From Poteriospumella lacustris (taxonomy: Eukaryota > Sar > Chrysophyceae > Chromulinales > Dinobryaceae): a stretch of DNA of 45,542 nucleotides. Numbering within the stretch: position 1 is the first letter of the stretch; each line of letters opens with the position of its first letter. Positions 33,037-44,500 of the stretch are shown piece by piece. The notes under the pieces are model-generated. The model made no database searches. It was not told the DNA's origin and saw nothing but the letters and a program-made list of their open reading frames with translations. The stretch covers positions 1 to 45,542 of the forward strand of contig SMOI01000257.1 in NCBI GenBank assembly GCA_008000375.1, in the 5' to 3' direction. Made by a program: the position numbers and the translations under genes.

Positions 33037-33587
33037 GGAACGGAGAGAGATCCCATTGTCGTTCATCCATTTCGACGACCGTGGTGGTGATAGTGGTGGT
33101 GAGACACGTTGAAGCCGAACACATCAACAGGTACCCCCCCACACACACAGAGTGCGTCATGGAATCGAAATCCACAAATGGCCGTCAGTTACGCACAGGT
33201 ACAGGCACGGTACGCACACACGCACACCAGCAACGACGAACGCTCGAACAACAACAACGGGAACCATCCACAGCCAATGATGAAACAAATGACCAACGCT
33301 TCCTCCACAGGCAGCCACCCCAAGAAAACTGCCGCATAAGGGGAAAGGAGAAGGAAGAGGAACGTGTATCAACACCACTGATGAGAAACAGCCACAGCAA
33401 CAAGCAACGTACGCACATGTACTTCAGCAGGAAAGAGCCAACAAACAGAAACACAAACAGAAACACAGACACTGACACGCGCTATAGCAGCGTGCAAAGA
33501 AGACAGACGACAGACAGGCCGTCCCACATGTTCACACGAACAAAGCCAAACCAATGAAAATCACACGAAAATAAACAGCCATCGAAA

Positions 33588-33626
33588 AGGGCTGCAGGAG
33601 AACGGATAAGCAAAGTCCGCAGCCCT
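33588..33626. repeat. 8-bp inverted repeat 3' of the SnoaL-like gene
   Basis: AGGGCTGC at 33588-33595 and its reverse complement GCAGCCCT at 33619-33626, with 23 nt between. It starts 20 bases beyond the stop codon at 33647, so it would form a stem in the 3' UTR. Significance unknown. Confidence 0.6.
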
Positions 33627-33646
33627 CCTCTTCTGGAGGATGGTTC

Positions 33647-34885
33647 TTATTTCGCGGTGGTCGCGGCGTTTGCTTCGTTCGCTTCCACTTCATCCATCGA
33701 GATGTACACGAACTCGTATTGGTAAATACGATTGAGGTCGTTCAAGTACACGATGAAGGAGCCTTGACAACGCATTTCCAACGTCTGGGCTAAGGGTTTG
33801 TCCAGTTGAAAGCAAATAGCGGCGTCTCCATTGTCCTCCGGACCTTCCAAGACCATGTCTCCCCGGCCGTAGAACAACCCCGATTCTTCTTGTCTCTGAA
33901 TCGGTTCTCGCTGTTCGCCCGTCAATTCACGTAGCAAATCCAATTCGCTCGCATCGAATCGCTTTTTATTTGCTAATTTGCGACGGAGGACGATTTCATT
34001 GGTCGCTTCGGCCACTTTCACGTCCATGATACGGGTACCCGACCATTTGAACTTCGACGCGACCACCATACGCGACTCTTTGTCCACGAAACATTGCGTG
34101 TCCAGTGTTTGGAAGAAGAAATCAGGCGCAGACTTGAACAACATGCACCACATCGGCAACACAAGTGATTTGCCCTTGACCGTGGTGACGTTGCGACTGC
34201 CGTACGGGTTTTGGACGCCTTCGTAGCGATGAATACCCACGATCGATTCCACGCAGTACGTCTCCAGCACTTCCGTCAGGCGCCGTTCGTCACAACTGTT
34301 GAACGCATTCAACAAGACCTTCGAATAGGTGCGTCGTACGTCCGAAGGCGAGATAATCGCACGATAGAGGACGGTAGGCTTCGTGTCGTGGGCGTCGCCC
34401 TTGCGCTTCTTGCGACGCGTCTGAGTCTTCTTCTCACTGCGTTGAGTGCGAGCGTCGTCACCGATCTTGTCCTCTTTGGAATCGGCAAAGGAAGCTTCCT
34501 TGCAAGTTTTCGACGACGATATTGGTGAATCGTCGACGGGTTCCGACAGGCACGACATCGTCGGACTGGTGCCACCGCCACTGAAGGAAATGCGATGAAG
34601 TCAGTGCACCGATCGATTGCCGCCTGCCACAAATCAGAGCATTAGTATTTACCTTCTTGTGTCCTCAAAATCTTCGCGGCTTAACTCATCGTTGGAGCTG
34701 CCGGAATCAGGAATGGAGGAGCCATCAGAAATTTCCGCCGTGTAGTCTGCGAACAAAACGAACACTCATCAACAAATAGAGCCGGCGACGAATATACAAA
34801 CAGATTTACCTTGATAATGAAAATCAAAACCGAAGAAATCAAGAATCATCGAGTCATCCAGGATGGGAGCGATATCGTCGGCCAT
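33647..34885 (-). CDS. protein with a SnoaL/NTF2-like domain, probably nuclear
   Basis: Three exons, 34810-34885, 34653-34746 and 33647-34580, with GT-AG introns of 63 and 72 bp, encode 367 residues; junction phases agree. The N-terminus is acidic and Ser-rich (MADDIAPILDDSMILDFFGF, then SDGSSIPDSGSSNDELSRED), reminiscent of transcriptional activation regions. A basic cluster KKTQTRRKKRKGD follows, a likely nuclear localisation signal. From about residue 125 a globular region begins with SKVLLNAFNSCDERRLTEVL, then HRYEGVQNPYG, SAPDFFFQTLDTQCFVD and VASKFKWSGTRIMDVKVAEA, which has the organisation of a SnoaL-like (NTF2-fold) domain seen in many protist regulators. I do not recognise a named orthologue. 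It is divergent with the FAM227-like gene over 493 bp. A regulatory role is inferred from the acidic and basic segments only. Confidence 0.8.
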
Positions 34886-35378
34886 CGTCGCAAGTCAAAG
34901 TGCTGTCGGCTCCAAAAATAGAAAAAAAGAAGAAAAGAGCCACGTTCAAAAATCAAATCAGCAGTTCCAATGATGAATGTGAAGCCACCAAGAGAACAAG
35001 GGGATGGAATACTGTGAACTTCAGTGCTGGTGGTCCACTTGGTTTTCTATTCATCATTCTGAAGAAAATAATGAGAACGACCGACAACGATGACGACGAT
35101 GACGGTGACGAATGCGAAACATCCTACTTTCTGGCAAAGCCTGGGGTGTTCTGGGAAATGAAACCGACGCTGCTCTCTGAGTGACGAGTCCAGAGTGACG
35201 AGCGGCTCGATCTTGAGGCCTGAGTGGCAAAGGAGACTTTTGCATTGCGATATTGACATAAGACAGAACTCGCAGCAGCTGCGTGGACCATATAATAAGA
35301 GTCTTAATCAGAAGTATATACGTGAAAGGGGAAAGACTAACAGAGAAGCGAGAGAGACAGAAAGAAAGACAGAGAGCC
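34886..35378. other. divergent promoter region
   Basis: About 490 bp between the SnoaL-like gene (-) and the FAM227-like gene (+), presumably both promoters. A + open frame at 34900-35184 begins with GTG and includes a (GAC/GAT)n Asp run; it is judged non-coding. A purine-rich tract (about 35324-35376) immediately precedes the downstream ATG. Confidence 0.5.
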
Positions 35379-37031
35379 ATGGAGATTAAAGTGAACTCTC
35401 CTGGAAAGGAAGTAACCTTCAAAACCGGACTTGATTCATCAGATTCACCTCGTGCTCCATTCTCTCCCAGAGCTGCATCACCTTCATCTGAATTGAGGCT
35501 TCCACCGGAAGTGAATTTTGTTGCCCTGCGAGAAACACTCTTATCCGAAGCTCCGTTTGTGAAGCGCGCCAACCGCAACTTTTGGAAGAAATGGATCGAC
35601 TCGAAACAATACTACAACGTTCTCTCCTCCACATTGATGATTGTTGCGGATGCGGTGGCAGACAATGGCAACATTTTGATGAAGCGAATGTACGAGCTGC
35701 AGGAAGACAATCCCTTCGTATTGCGAATGGCAAAAAACATATCCGAAATGATGGTGATGGATCGCTCGGCTGGATCCAGGTCACACGACAGTTTCTTTGG
35801 TCGTCTTCCTGAGCTGCTGTGCTATATGATCACCAATTCTCTTCTGTCAATGGCACCGAAGTCGTCTCGTGTCTTCTACTCGGTGAAATTTCGTGAAATC
35901 TTGATCGACTGGCTCAGCGAGTTGGTGTACGGGATACGCATCACCAACAGTCGCTTCGATCGTGAATGGTTGTTCAAGGATGCGAATGATGTACCCATCT
36001 TAGTGGTGGATTCCAACGTCGCGTTTTCGTTCACACCTGCCCGGCCCTCCCGCCACACCGACGGCGACGATAGTCCTGTCTTCACGCCCATCAGCCCTGC
36101 GTCGTCGATTTCACGCGGCGGCGGTGGTGGTGGTCGAAAAAGGTCTGGAAGCGCTTTCTTTGCGGGCACGGGATATAGCGCAGTGACGGGAGGTAAGCCT
36201 GGTAGTTCAGGGTCACCGTTCCCATCGATGACGGCCAATACGAACATGATGGGCAGTACCTCGGGTGGGGCCACGGGCGGTGGCAACGGCGCGACGATGT
36301 TAACCTCCACGACCAATCAACGGCAACCTCTTCCAGCTATTCAAACACGATACAGCTCAGCGCAAGCCGTGCAAACACTGGGGAATTCTCCATTGATTCG
36401 ATTGAGTATGAACCAAGATCGACAAGGTCGCAATGAGCCGCCGTACGTCTGCAATCACGCGCTGCGGATGACCATGTCCAGTATGCCGGAACGAGACTTG
36501 TTCCCCATTCAAGATCGTATGCGTGAAACAACCACTGCCGCAGCCACACTCACCACCGTGTCCTTGGGAGCTACGGGAGGTTCCACGCGCGCCACCTCGG
36601 CAAACTTCAACAGTACCGGTGGTACGACCAACGTGACACCCTTCGCCGCGACGAGTAGTAGTCGACCTTCCTCCGCGCAACCTACACGCACCTCTGGGGC
36701 CAAAGAAGGGCCGCATATGAAGTTTCGTGAACGTAAAATGGACCATGATCGATTGTTGCAGACCATCTCCTCGACGTACCACCATCGGAAGGACATTCTC
36801 CTCGACAAGGACAAGGTCAGCAAAGACCACAAGAAGGGCATGTATCACTTGAATCACGCGTTGAAGCTACAACTCGGTATCCTCGAGAAACAATTCAAAA
36901 AGAAGAAAATCACCCAACAAGAGCTGTTGGCGGAAGCCAATGCCGTTGAACGTGCCCGGTTCAAACCCAAGGAATCCGATGGCACTGGCAGTGGCAGTGG
37001 TGGTGGGGATCTGAACAAGAAAGCCTCATAA
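35379..37031 (+). CDS. FAM227-like protein
   Basis: A single-exon protein of 550 residues, started at the ATG at 35379; an upstream in-frame GTG is ignored. Residues about 60-220 carry NFWKKWIDSKQYYN, FFGRLPELLCYMITNSLL and SVKFREILIDWLSELVYGIR, then EWLFKDANDVPILVVDSNVA. The FW..W and F..LPELL...P....F...F...W.SELV.G pattern resembles the FAM227 (FWWh) family, which is uncharacterised and enriched in ciliated organisms; this assignment is tentative. The middle (about 235-475) is a low-complexity Ser/Thr/Gly-rich linker. The C-terminal 80 residues are basic and helical (HHRKDILLDKDKVSKDHKKG, QLGILEKQFKKKKITQQELL), a probable coiled coil. It neighbours the LRRC9-like gene, another cilium-associated type. 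Confidence 0.7.
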   Translation: MEIKVNSPGKEVTFKTGLDSSDSPRAPFSPRAASPSSELRLPPEVNFVALRETLLSEAPFVKRANRNFWKKWIDSKQYYNVLSSTLMIVADAVADNGNILMKRMYELQEDNPFVLRMAKNISEMMVMDRSAGSRSHDSFFGRLPELLCYMITNSLLSMAPKSSRVFYSVKFREILIDWLSELVYGIRITNSRFDREWLFKDANDVPILVVDSNVAFSFTPARPSRHTDGDDSPVFTPISPASSISRGGGGGGRKRSGSAFFAGTGYSAVTGGKPGSSGSPFPSMTANTNMMGSTSGGATGGGNGATMLTSTTNQRQPLPAIQTRYSSAQAVQTLGNSPLIRLSMNQDRQGRNEPPYVCNHALRMTMSSMPERDLFPIQDRMRETTTAAATLTTVSLGATGGSTRATSANFNSTGGTTNVTPFAATSSSRPSSAQPTRTSGAKEGPHMKFRERKMDHDRLLQTISSTYHHRKDILLDKDKVSKDHKKGMYHLNHALKLQLGILEKQFKKKKITQQELLAEANAVERARFKPKESDGTGSGSGGGDLNKKAS

Positions 37032-38543
37032 CCACAAAACCGCCATAGCCTGCTTGACCTTTAAACAGTGTTCCGTTTGATTTAGTTTACGTTTTCTTTA
37101 TTAAGAATAAGTTGACACAGCATTGCTGCATGTGTGCTGATGGACTACACTGTCCGCTACATGGGTAAAACGTTGCATCACTAACACGGCCGGCACACAC
37201 GGCCCATACACACGACACACACACACACACACGCACGTACACATCACAAAGCTTACTGAGATATGCATTCAATCACACGCGAACGATGCAGGGCACATCA
37301 TCAAAGAATGTCGCCAACAGCGTATAGCCACATCCTGCTGCGGTAATGATGACGCAAGAGCATCAGAACGAATGAGCCAAATGGAGATGATAGCTGAAAC
37401 AGGAAAACAAACAAGACCTGACCGACCTCACAGAGGGCGACAGACAGCGATAAGCTTTACTAAGTCCGGCGGGGCGATGGGAATGCACGATACCGCACAG
37501 GGGAAGGGGATACAATCTTATTAATAACGCACAGCGTTCGGTGGTTGTGGAGTTGGGGGTAGGACGGTGGATGCAAACACAAGAACGCAAACAACCGCCG
37601 TGAGGCACAATCTGCTAACAGCATACCGCTGAAGAGAGAGGAGATGAACCACGAAGAACAACACGCACGACAATCGCCATAAGGCACAATCTTACTAACA
37701 ACGCACCAGACGAGGCGGTGCAAGCACACAAGCCATACAACAACGCACAACAAAGTACAGCAAAGTACCAGACAAGGGGATGAACCCAACCCCCGCACAC
37801 ACACACACAAAACAAACCCAAAACAAACACCAACAGCATATAGCCATAGCCACACCGTGCTGCGGAAAGGACGCAAGAGCATCAGAACGAATGAACCATG
37901 TGGAGATGATAGCTGAAACAGGAAAATGAACAAGAACTGACCGACCGCACCAAACGGTGACCAAGAGGGCGAACGATGTGGCGTGTCAGACAGCGACAAG
38001 CATTACTAAGTCAGGTGGGGCGATGCGAATGGACGATACCGCACAGGGGAGGGAGATACAATCTTACTAACAACACACAGCGTTCTGGGGTAGGTTTCCG
38101 TGAGGTACAATCAATATGCTAACGACATGTACCGCTGGGTGGGGAGGAGGAGGAGGAGGTGAACCACGCAGAACAACGCACACTACAATCGCCAGAAGGC
38201 ACATTCTTACTAACACAGAGGGCGGGTGCAAAAAGACACACACAAAACAACAGCCATGAGGCGCAATCTTACTAACAACATTCCACCTGAGGAGGAAACG
38301 CGAAAAGGTACACACACAAAACCGTGACAAGCCATACGCATTGTCGGTCTTGTCTGGTGATGAACGCGCACAAAACATGAACCAACTGATAAAGGAAAGA
38401 CACAGCACAACGAAAAACAGGAGTGAGAAAGCTACCACAACGCAAGAAGGCGCCCTTCGTGTACTCAAGACCCGCTATACAAGCAGCGGCGACACAACAA
38501 GAAACACAAGAAAAGAGAACGACGAACAAGAACAAGAAGCTCT
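37032..38543. other. 1.5 kb convergent spacer, T-poor with degenerate duplications
   Basis: Between the FAM227-like gene (+) and the giant repeat gene (-). The + strand is A/C/G-rich and T-poor, with CA tracts at about 37211-37232 and 37795-37810. From 37321 to about 38280 it contains a degenerate duplication and a recurring short motif (see repeat entries). No real gene is seen; minus-strand open frames are Cys/Val/Phe-rich shadows. Confidence 0.55.
37321..38280. repeat. degenerate tandem duplication with a recurring 20-nt motif
   Basis: 37322-37540 aligns with 37841-38086 at offsets of about 519 to 546 bp; shared blocks include ACGCAAGAGCATCAGAACGA, GGAGATGATAGCTGAAACAG and ACGATACCGCACAGGGGA. 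37627-37703 similarly matches 38130-38215. A motif close to GGCACAATCTTACTAACAAC recurs at about 37511, 37603, 37681, 38056, 38103, 38197 and 38259. Confidence 0.8.
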
Positions 38544-41500
38544 CTACGGGGAAGAGGAACCAAAGCGGAAAGACAACACCGTAGCGTCATCCTCAGAAGC
38601 TTCACCGTCATTCCCATCCATGAACAAGTCGCCAAAGGACAAGGACGACGACCCTGTGAAATTGATTCCGCTCACAGCTGCTTCTGATACGGTGGTCCGT
38701 GCAGCCACACGCACAATGCGGTCGGACACAACAGAAGAAGCGTCCACAGAACCCTCATTGATATCCACTGAACCCTCATTGATATCCACTGAACCTTCAT
38801 TGATATCCACTGAACCTTCACCGATATCCACTGAACCTTCACCGATATCCACGGAAGCGTCACTGTCATCCACACCCATGAACGAGTCACCTAAGGAGTA
38901 CGGCGACAACCCCTTCGATGTGCTTCTGTATACGGCGGCCGCTAATGGGCTCAGTGCAGCCAGGTGCAGGGGATAGTCGGGTGCTGTACCGTCATCGATC
39001 TCATCAGCACCACCTCTGTAGTATCCTTGAACTCTGGTATCGCCCCCAGTTGCCACGGCATCGGAGTGGTCAGCAGAGGAGACCGAGAGCTGAAATGACA
39101 AACCGTCATGGTCCGCCGTATCCAGCACTGGCTGAGTACAGCGCTCACCGCGATGAACGCTGTCCATCGAGCTACCCATCAAGCCGGTCTCGGCCAAATC
39201 TACTGTGGAGGCCAATGGCCGATCGTAGTGGCATATTCTATCGGCGGTATCACACGCGGGTGACGGAGTAACAGTCGCTGATGCGTGGGCAGGTGCTGTC
39301 CATCGATGGTGCAGATGACGCACGGCCACGACCAGAGCCACCACAATTGCGATGGTTCCGAGCACAATCATCGGCGTCAATGCCTGTTGCTGGGCATCCA
39401 CAGCAAGAGAGAATACATACACCAGCAAGGCCAAGAACAGCGTCGCCACAAACGACACGACCGTTTCCCACCTCTCCAACGACCCACGCGACAACAGTCG
39501 TAGCACATGGCGTCGGTAGGCAGATCGGTCCGCCAGCCCCGTTGCACGAGAGGACAACTGGTGATGTACCAACTGCGACATCCGCGACAGCTGCACCAAC
39601 TCTGGGCGCCGTCGGGACATCCCCTGCGACGATGATGACGACGATGACGATGAAAATGACCACGCCTGGGACGTGTCCGCCTGGTCCGCTGCGGTAACGA
39701 TGCGCTGGACCGCTGTCTCTACTTCCCGACGGACGAGCCAACACAGCCCGTAGTCGAAGAGCCACACCTCGAGACTCTGCAGCAGCACCACCTCACTCAA
39801 CCACTCGAACAACGCGATCCGCAAGAACGACGCCTGCCAGTTGAAGCCCCGTACCGCCGCCTGTCCAATGATGTAGTACAGCGAACCACCATTGCACGCC
39901 AGCAGGGCCAATACCACAAGAACCTGCCGTACGCGCACATGACGCAACGTCACCACCTCCGGGAACGCCCGATACAACCCCAAAAAATACGTGTGGCGTT
40001 CGTCTGGCCGGTCCCCTGTCGATCCGAGCACTTCCGCCAGAGCCAACCGAAGCTTCGCCACGGCGGCATCCGCTTCGTCTGATCGACGACTGCTTTTCGT
40101 GCTGTTGGCGGATGGTGCCAGAGGTGCACGGCGTAACACCTCCAAGGCATTGAGGACGACCTCTTGGGGCTCGTGCACGTTGTTTGTGTCCACGTGCCAT
40201 CGTGTTGCCCTTCCTACCCCCGACGGCTGCATTCGCAGGCGAAATTGCCGCACCGCCGCTGCCGAGTACTGACGCGGCCGTGTCTCTTCTCTCTTCTCGT
40301 CCTCCTCGTGGTCGACCGCCTTGTCGGTGGATTGCTCGTGAGCCGTCAGGACGACGAAGCACCAGTCCAGGAAGTGACGCAAGAGATTCGCAAAGACCGA
40401 CGTAATAATGAACGACAGCAGGAAGGCCATGGTCGAGTTGTTCGATCCGTTGAAGACGCAGTCAACTGCCGCCGAGGCCGTGTCATCCGCCGTGGTGATG
40501 GAAGTGGTGCCGACCACTTGACCGTGTACGATCTGTCGCAACACGACGTCGTTCGTAGACACCGACCGCGGTTGCCACAAACATTGGCTCTGCAGCGGGT
40601 CCAGCAACATTTTTCCGCTGACACAACTCGCCTCTGTCGTTTGTAGCGCACACGACCCGTCATCCTCGGGGTACTGGAAGTCGAAGAGAACCGCCAGCAC
40701 GAAGCACGCCATGGTTAGCGCCGTCAACACATACACGACGTCTAAAATGGCCTCCTTGGCCTCCGCTGCGCCCTCCGCGACGTCTTCCGTGAACGCACCA
40801 TGCACCACGTGACGCAACAACCGCGCGTACGGATGTCGCGCCATCAAGACCCGCACCCAGCGACGCTGCCACCAAGCGCTGGTTGCTGCCTGCCGGTGCT
40901 GAAAAAACGGTGGTAACATGGCGAGCAGCAACGCCTTCACGCTAAACTGAACAGACGGTCTCGCCTTGTCCGCTTCGACATCGATGACCTCCGTGGATGG
41001 CGGCGACACACTAACTTTGCGCTTCGACCACAGGGACAGACCGTTCGAACATGTTCCACGCTGCCATGACAATGCCAACAGACACAATCCCGTTGACCAC
41101 ACGGTCCCAAACAATACGAACATCATCACTGATTTCTCCGCCACCGCTGACGCGGACAACGTACTCCCAAACGCCACCGTCAACGATCCCGTTCCGTACG
41201 TACGAAACAGTCCCACCGATACGCGACCCGTTGAGGCTAATGCACTCCCATTGACACCACTGCCACCGCATTGACAGACCACCGACGAACCCAGATCCAC
41301 CGTTCGACAAAAGTCGTTACTCACGATGCGATTGTCCGTCAGATCTACCACGCTGCACACCGCCCGCGACACCGGGCACTGTCGCCGCACCGCCGCCGCC
41401 GCCCGCCCCGAACACGTCAGGTTCAGACGTACCGCTGTGTCCGCACAATACACCGACACCGTCTGTGCCACTCCCACCGTGCAGTTGTGCGCTAGCACCG

Positions 41501-44500
41501 TCGCGCGACTCGCTCCCCCGGTTACTGCCATGTTCGCCTCGAAGTACGGCACGGTTGAAGACGACGACGTACCGTTGGAGTACACCTTCTTCACTTGGAC
41601 GATGACCACACTCGACACCAGCTGTGGCGCCGGCAGTGCCACCGTTGAAGCATTTCCCGATGTGTTGAAGCGTACGGTACCCGACCCCAGCTCCACCGTC
41701 GTCACCACCAACCCCACCGTATTGGAAGAGAGTCCTCCCGTCGAGATGGTGATTGTCGTCGAGCTCTCGGGCAGCGCGATAGACAAGTTCGCGGAGGTTG
41801 CATTGTTGGTGTCGTTTGAAGGTCGCACCAACGACACCGCAACCTTTGTCGCGCCATCGGAGTACGTAGTCGTTGAGACAGGTTTGCTGGAGTTCAGGGG
41901 AATGCGTTGCAGCGAATTGTCCAACACATCTGACACAACACGGTCCGGGTTTGCGAGAAAGGTCGGTGGGGACGTGGGAATGCGTGTCATCGAAACGGAT
42001 GGCGGCCTATGCGATGGTAGCGACGAAGGCTGTGACGAAGGCGGCGACGATGGTCGTGTTGACGGCTGCGCCAGCGGGCGTAACGATGGCTGCGACGTTG
42101 GTTCCGTTGACGGCTGTGACGATGGCTGCAAGGTCGGAGTCGTCGAGGGCGGCACCGATGGGAGTGACGATGGCTGCGACGTTGGCTCCATAGTCGGTCG
42201 CATTGACGGCTGCGAGGATGGCTGCAAAGTCGGAGTCGTTGAGGGCGGCACCGATGGAAATGACGATGGCTGCGACGTTGGCTCCATAGTCGGTCGCATT
42301 GACGGCTGCGAGGATGGCTGCAAGGTCGGAGTCGTTGAGGGCGGCACCGATGGAAATGACGATGGCTGCGATGTTGGCTCCATAGTCGGTCGCATTGACG
42401 GCTGCGAGGATGGCTGCAAGGTCGGAGTCGTTGAGGGCGGCACCGATGGAAATGACGATGGCTGCGATGTTGGCTCCATAGTCGGTCGCATTGACGGCTG
42501 CGAGGATGGCTGCAAGGTCGGAGTCGATGATGGGGCGCCAGTGGGCTGCATGGTCGCGCGCAAAGATGGCTCGGCCGACGGTGAGGATGACGGCACCACC
42601 GAAGGACGGCCCGATGGCTGTCGACTGGGTTTGGTTGTCGGTTGTGCTGTCGGCTCAGAGGTCGGCTGGTCCGACGGAGACATCGACGGCATCGTCGACG
42701 GAAGTGACGACGGCTCAGACGTTGGCTGCTTCGAGGGCTGTGCCGTGGGTATCCGGGACGGCGTTGTCGTTGGCTGTACGGATGGTTGCGCCGATGGTGG
42801 TGTGGATGGCAGCACCGATGGCTGGCTCGACGGCTCAGTCGATGGTTGTGTTGAAGGTTGGGTCGACGGTTGGCGCGATGGTTGGCACGTCGGCTGTGCC
42901 GATGGTTGTGCAGAAGGCTGAGCACCAGGTTGACAGGTGGGTTGGCTTGTAGGTTGGCCAGATGGTCGCAAAGACGGCTGTGTCGATGGATGCATCGTTG
43001 GCTGTCTACTTGGTTGTATTGATGGTTGACTCGTCGGCTGCCGTGACGGCTGCGTGGATGGTCGTGACGTGGGCTGTCTAGAAGGCTGCCCTGTCGGCTG
43101 GTTCGACGGTTGTGCGGTCGGCATCGAGAATGGCTGACACGACGGTTGAGACGTTGGCTGACGAGAAGGATGTGAGGAGGGTTTGGCAGTTGGTTGTCCA
43201 GAAGGTTGACGAGACGGTTGTATCGACGGCTTGCATGACGGCTGATGTGACGGCTGGCACGACGGCTGGCGCGACGGCTGACCCGATGGTTTTGCCATCG
43301 GTTGTCGTGACGGCTGGCATGACGGTTGACTCGACGGTTGGTGCGTTGGTTGTGAAGACGGCTGTAAAGATGGCTGCGCAGATGGCTGCCATGACGGTTG
43401 GCTCGAAGGTTGGGAAGTTGGTTGGGAAGATGGCTGCGAGGACGGCTGCCTTGACGGTTGGAGCGAGGGCTGTACGGTTGGTTGACGTGACGGCTGTGCA
43501 GATGGCTGGCGCGTCGGCTGCCGTGACGGCTGCGCGGACGGCTGCGATGTGGGTTGTCTGGAAGGTCGCGGACTCGGATGGCTTGACGGCTGGCCGGACG
43601 GCATCGAGAAAGGCGGTCGTGAAGGATGCGAAGATGGCAGTGTAGAAGGATGTGAGGACGGCCGGCTCGTTGGTTGCTTCGTTGGGGTTGTTGATGGCTG
43701 AGACGACGGTCTCACCGTCGGTTGTCGTGATGGCTGACATGACGGTTGACTCGACGGTTGGCTCGAAGGTTGGCGAGTTGGTTGTGAAGACGGCTGCGAG
43801 GACGGCTGCCTTGACGGTTGGAGCGAGGGCTGTGCGGTTGGCTGACGCGACGGCTGTGCAGATGGCTGACGCGTCGGTTGTCGTGACGGCTGACATGACG
43901 GTTGACTTGACGGTTGGCTCGAAGGTTGTGAAGACGGCTGCGAGTAGGGTTGCCTTGATGGTTGGAGCGAGGGCTGTGCGGATGGGTGATGCGTCGGCTG
44001 TGCAGATGGTTGACGCGTCGGCTGCCGTGACGGCTGCGCGGACGGCTGTGCCGTGGGCTGTCCAGAAGGCTGCCCAGTCGGTTGATTCGATGGTTGTGCG
44101 CTCGGCTTTGAAAATGGCTGACACGATGGTTGCGACGTTGGCTGACGAGATGGTTGAGAGGAGGGTTGGGTGGTTGGCTGCCCAGAAGGTTGACGAGACG
44201 GCTGGCATGACGGCTGACGCGAGGGTTGGGACGACGGCTGACGCGATGGCTGACGCGATGGCTGAGACGACGGTCTCACCGTCGGCTGTCGTGACGGCTG
44301 ACATGACGGTTGACTCGACGGTTGGCCCGTCGGCTTTGCCGAAGGCTGCGAGGACGGCTGCCTTGACGGTTGGAGCGAGGGCTGTGCGGATGGTTGACGC
44401 GTCGGCTGTGCAGATGGCTGCCGCGTCGGCTGCCGTGACGGCTGCGCGGACGGCTGTGACGTGGGCTGTCTAGAAGGCTGCCCAGTCGGTTGATTCGATG

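Larger units (their letters stand above)
31330..33646. other. 2.3 kb convergent spacer, T-poor with simple repeats
   Basis: Between the LRRC9-like stop (+) and the SnoaL-like stop (-). The + strand is rich in A, C and G and very poor in T, with CA-rich tracts (about 32109-32135), G homopolymers (near 32284 and 32622), an 8-nt tandem repeat (32991-33036) and GAGAGGGATATA-type repeats (about 32887-32945). The open frames on both strands are low-complexity shadows. An ATG frame at 31474-31791 starts MTAAKKTVADECPPTAQPSE and contains a good donor (GTGAGT near 31630); it could be a small unrecognised gene, but evidence is thin. Confidence 0.5.

Noticed and set aside
34900-35184. Plus-strand frame with an Asp run in the divergent promoter
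   Set aside because: Begins with GTG, lies between two divergent genes, and has no family resemblance.
37460-37999. Minus-strand frame of 179 codons just 3' of the giant gene, considered as an additional exon
   Set aside because: The giant frame already ends in a proper stop at 38544, and this frame is a Cys/Val/Phe-rich reading of a degenerate repeat with no conserved phase between copies.
41326-42921. Plus-strand open frame of 531 codons antisense to the giant gene
   Set aside because: A mirror of the 12-nt periodic repeat (DGCDVGS-like units); the minus frame has helices, Cys pattern and a tail that continue outside the repeat.
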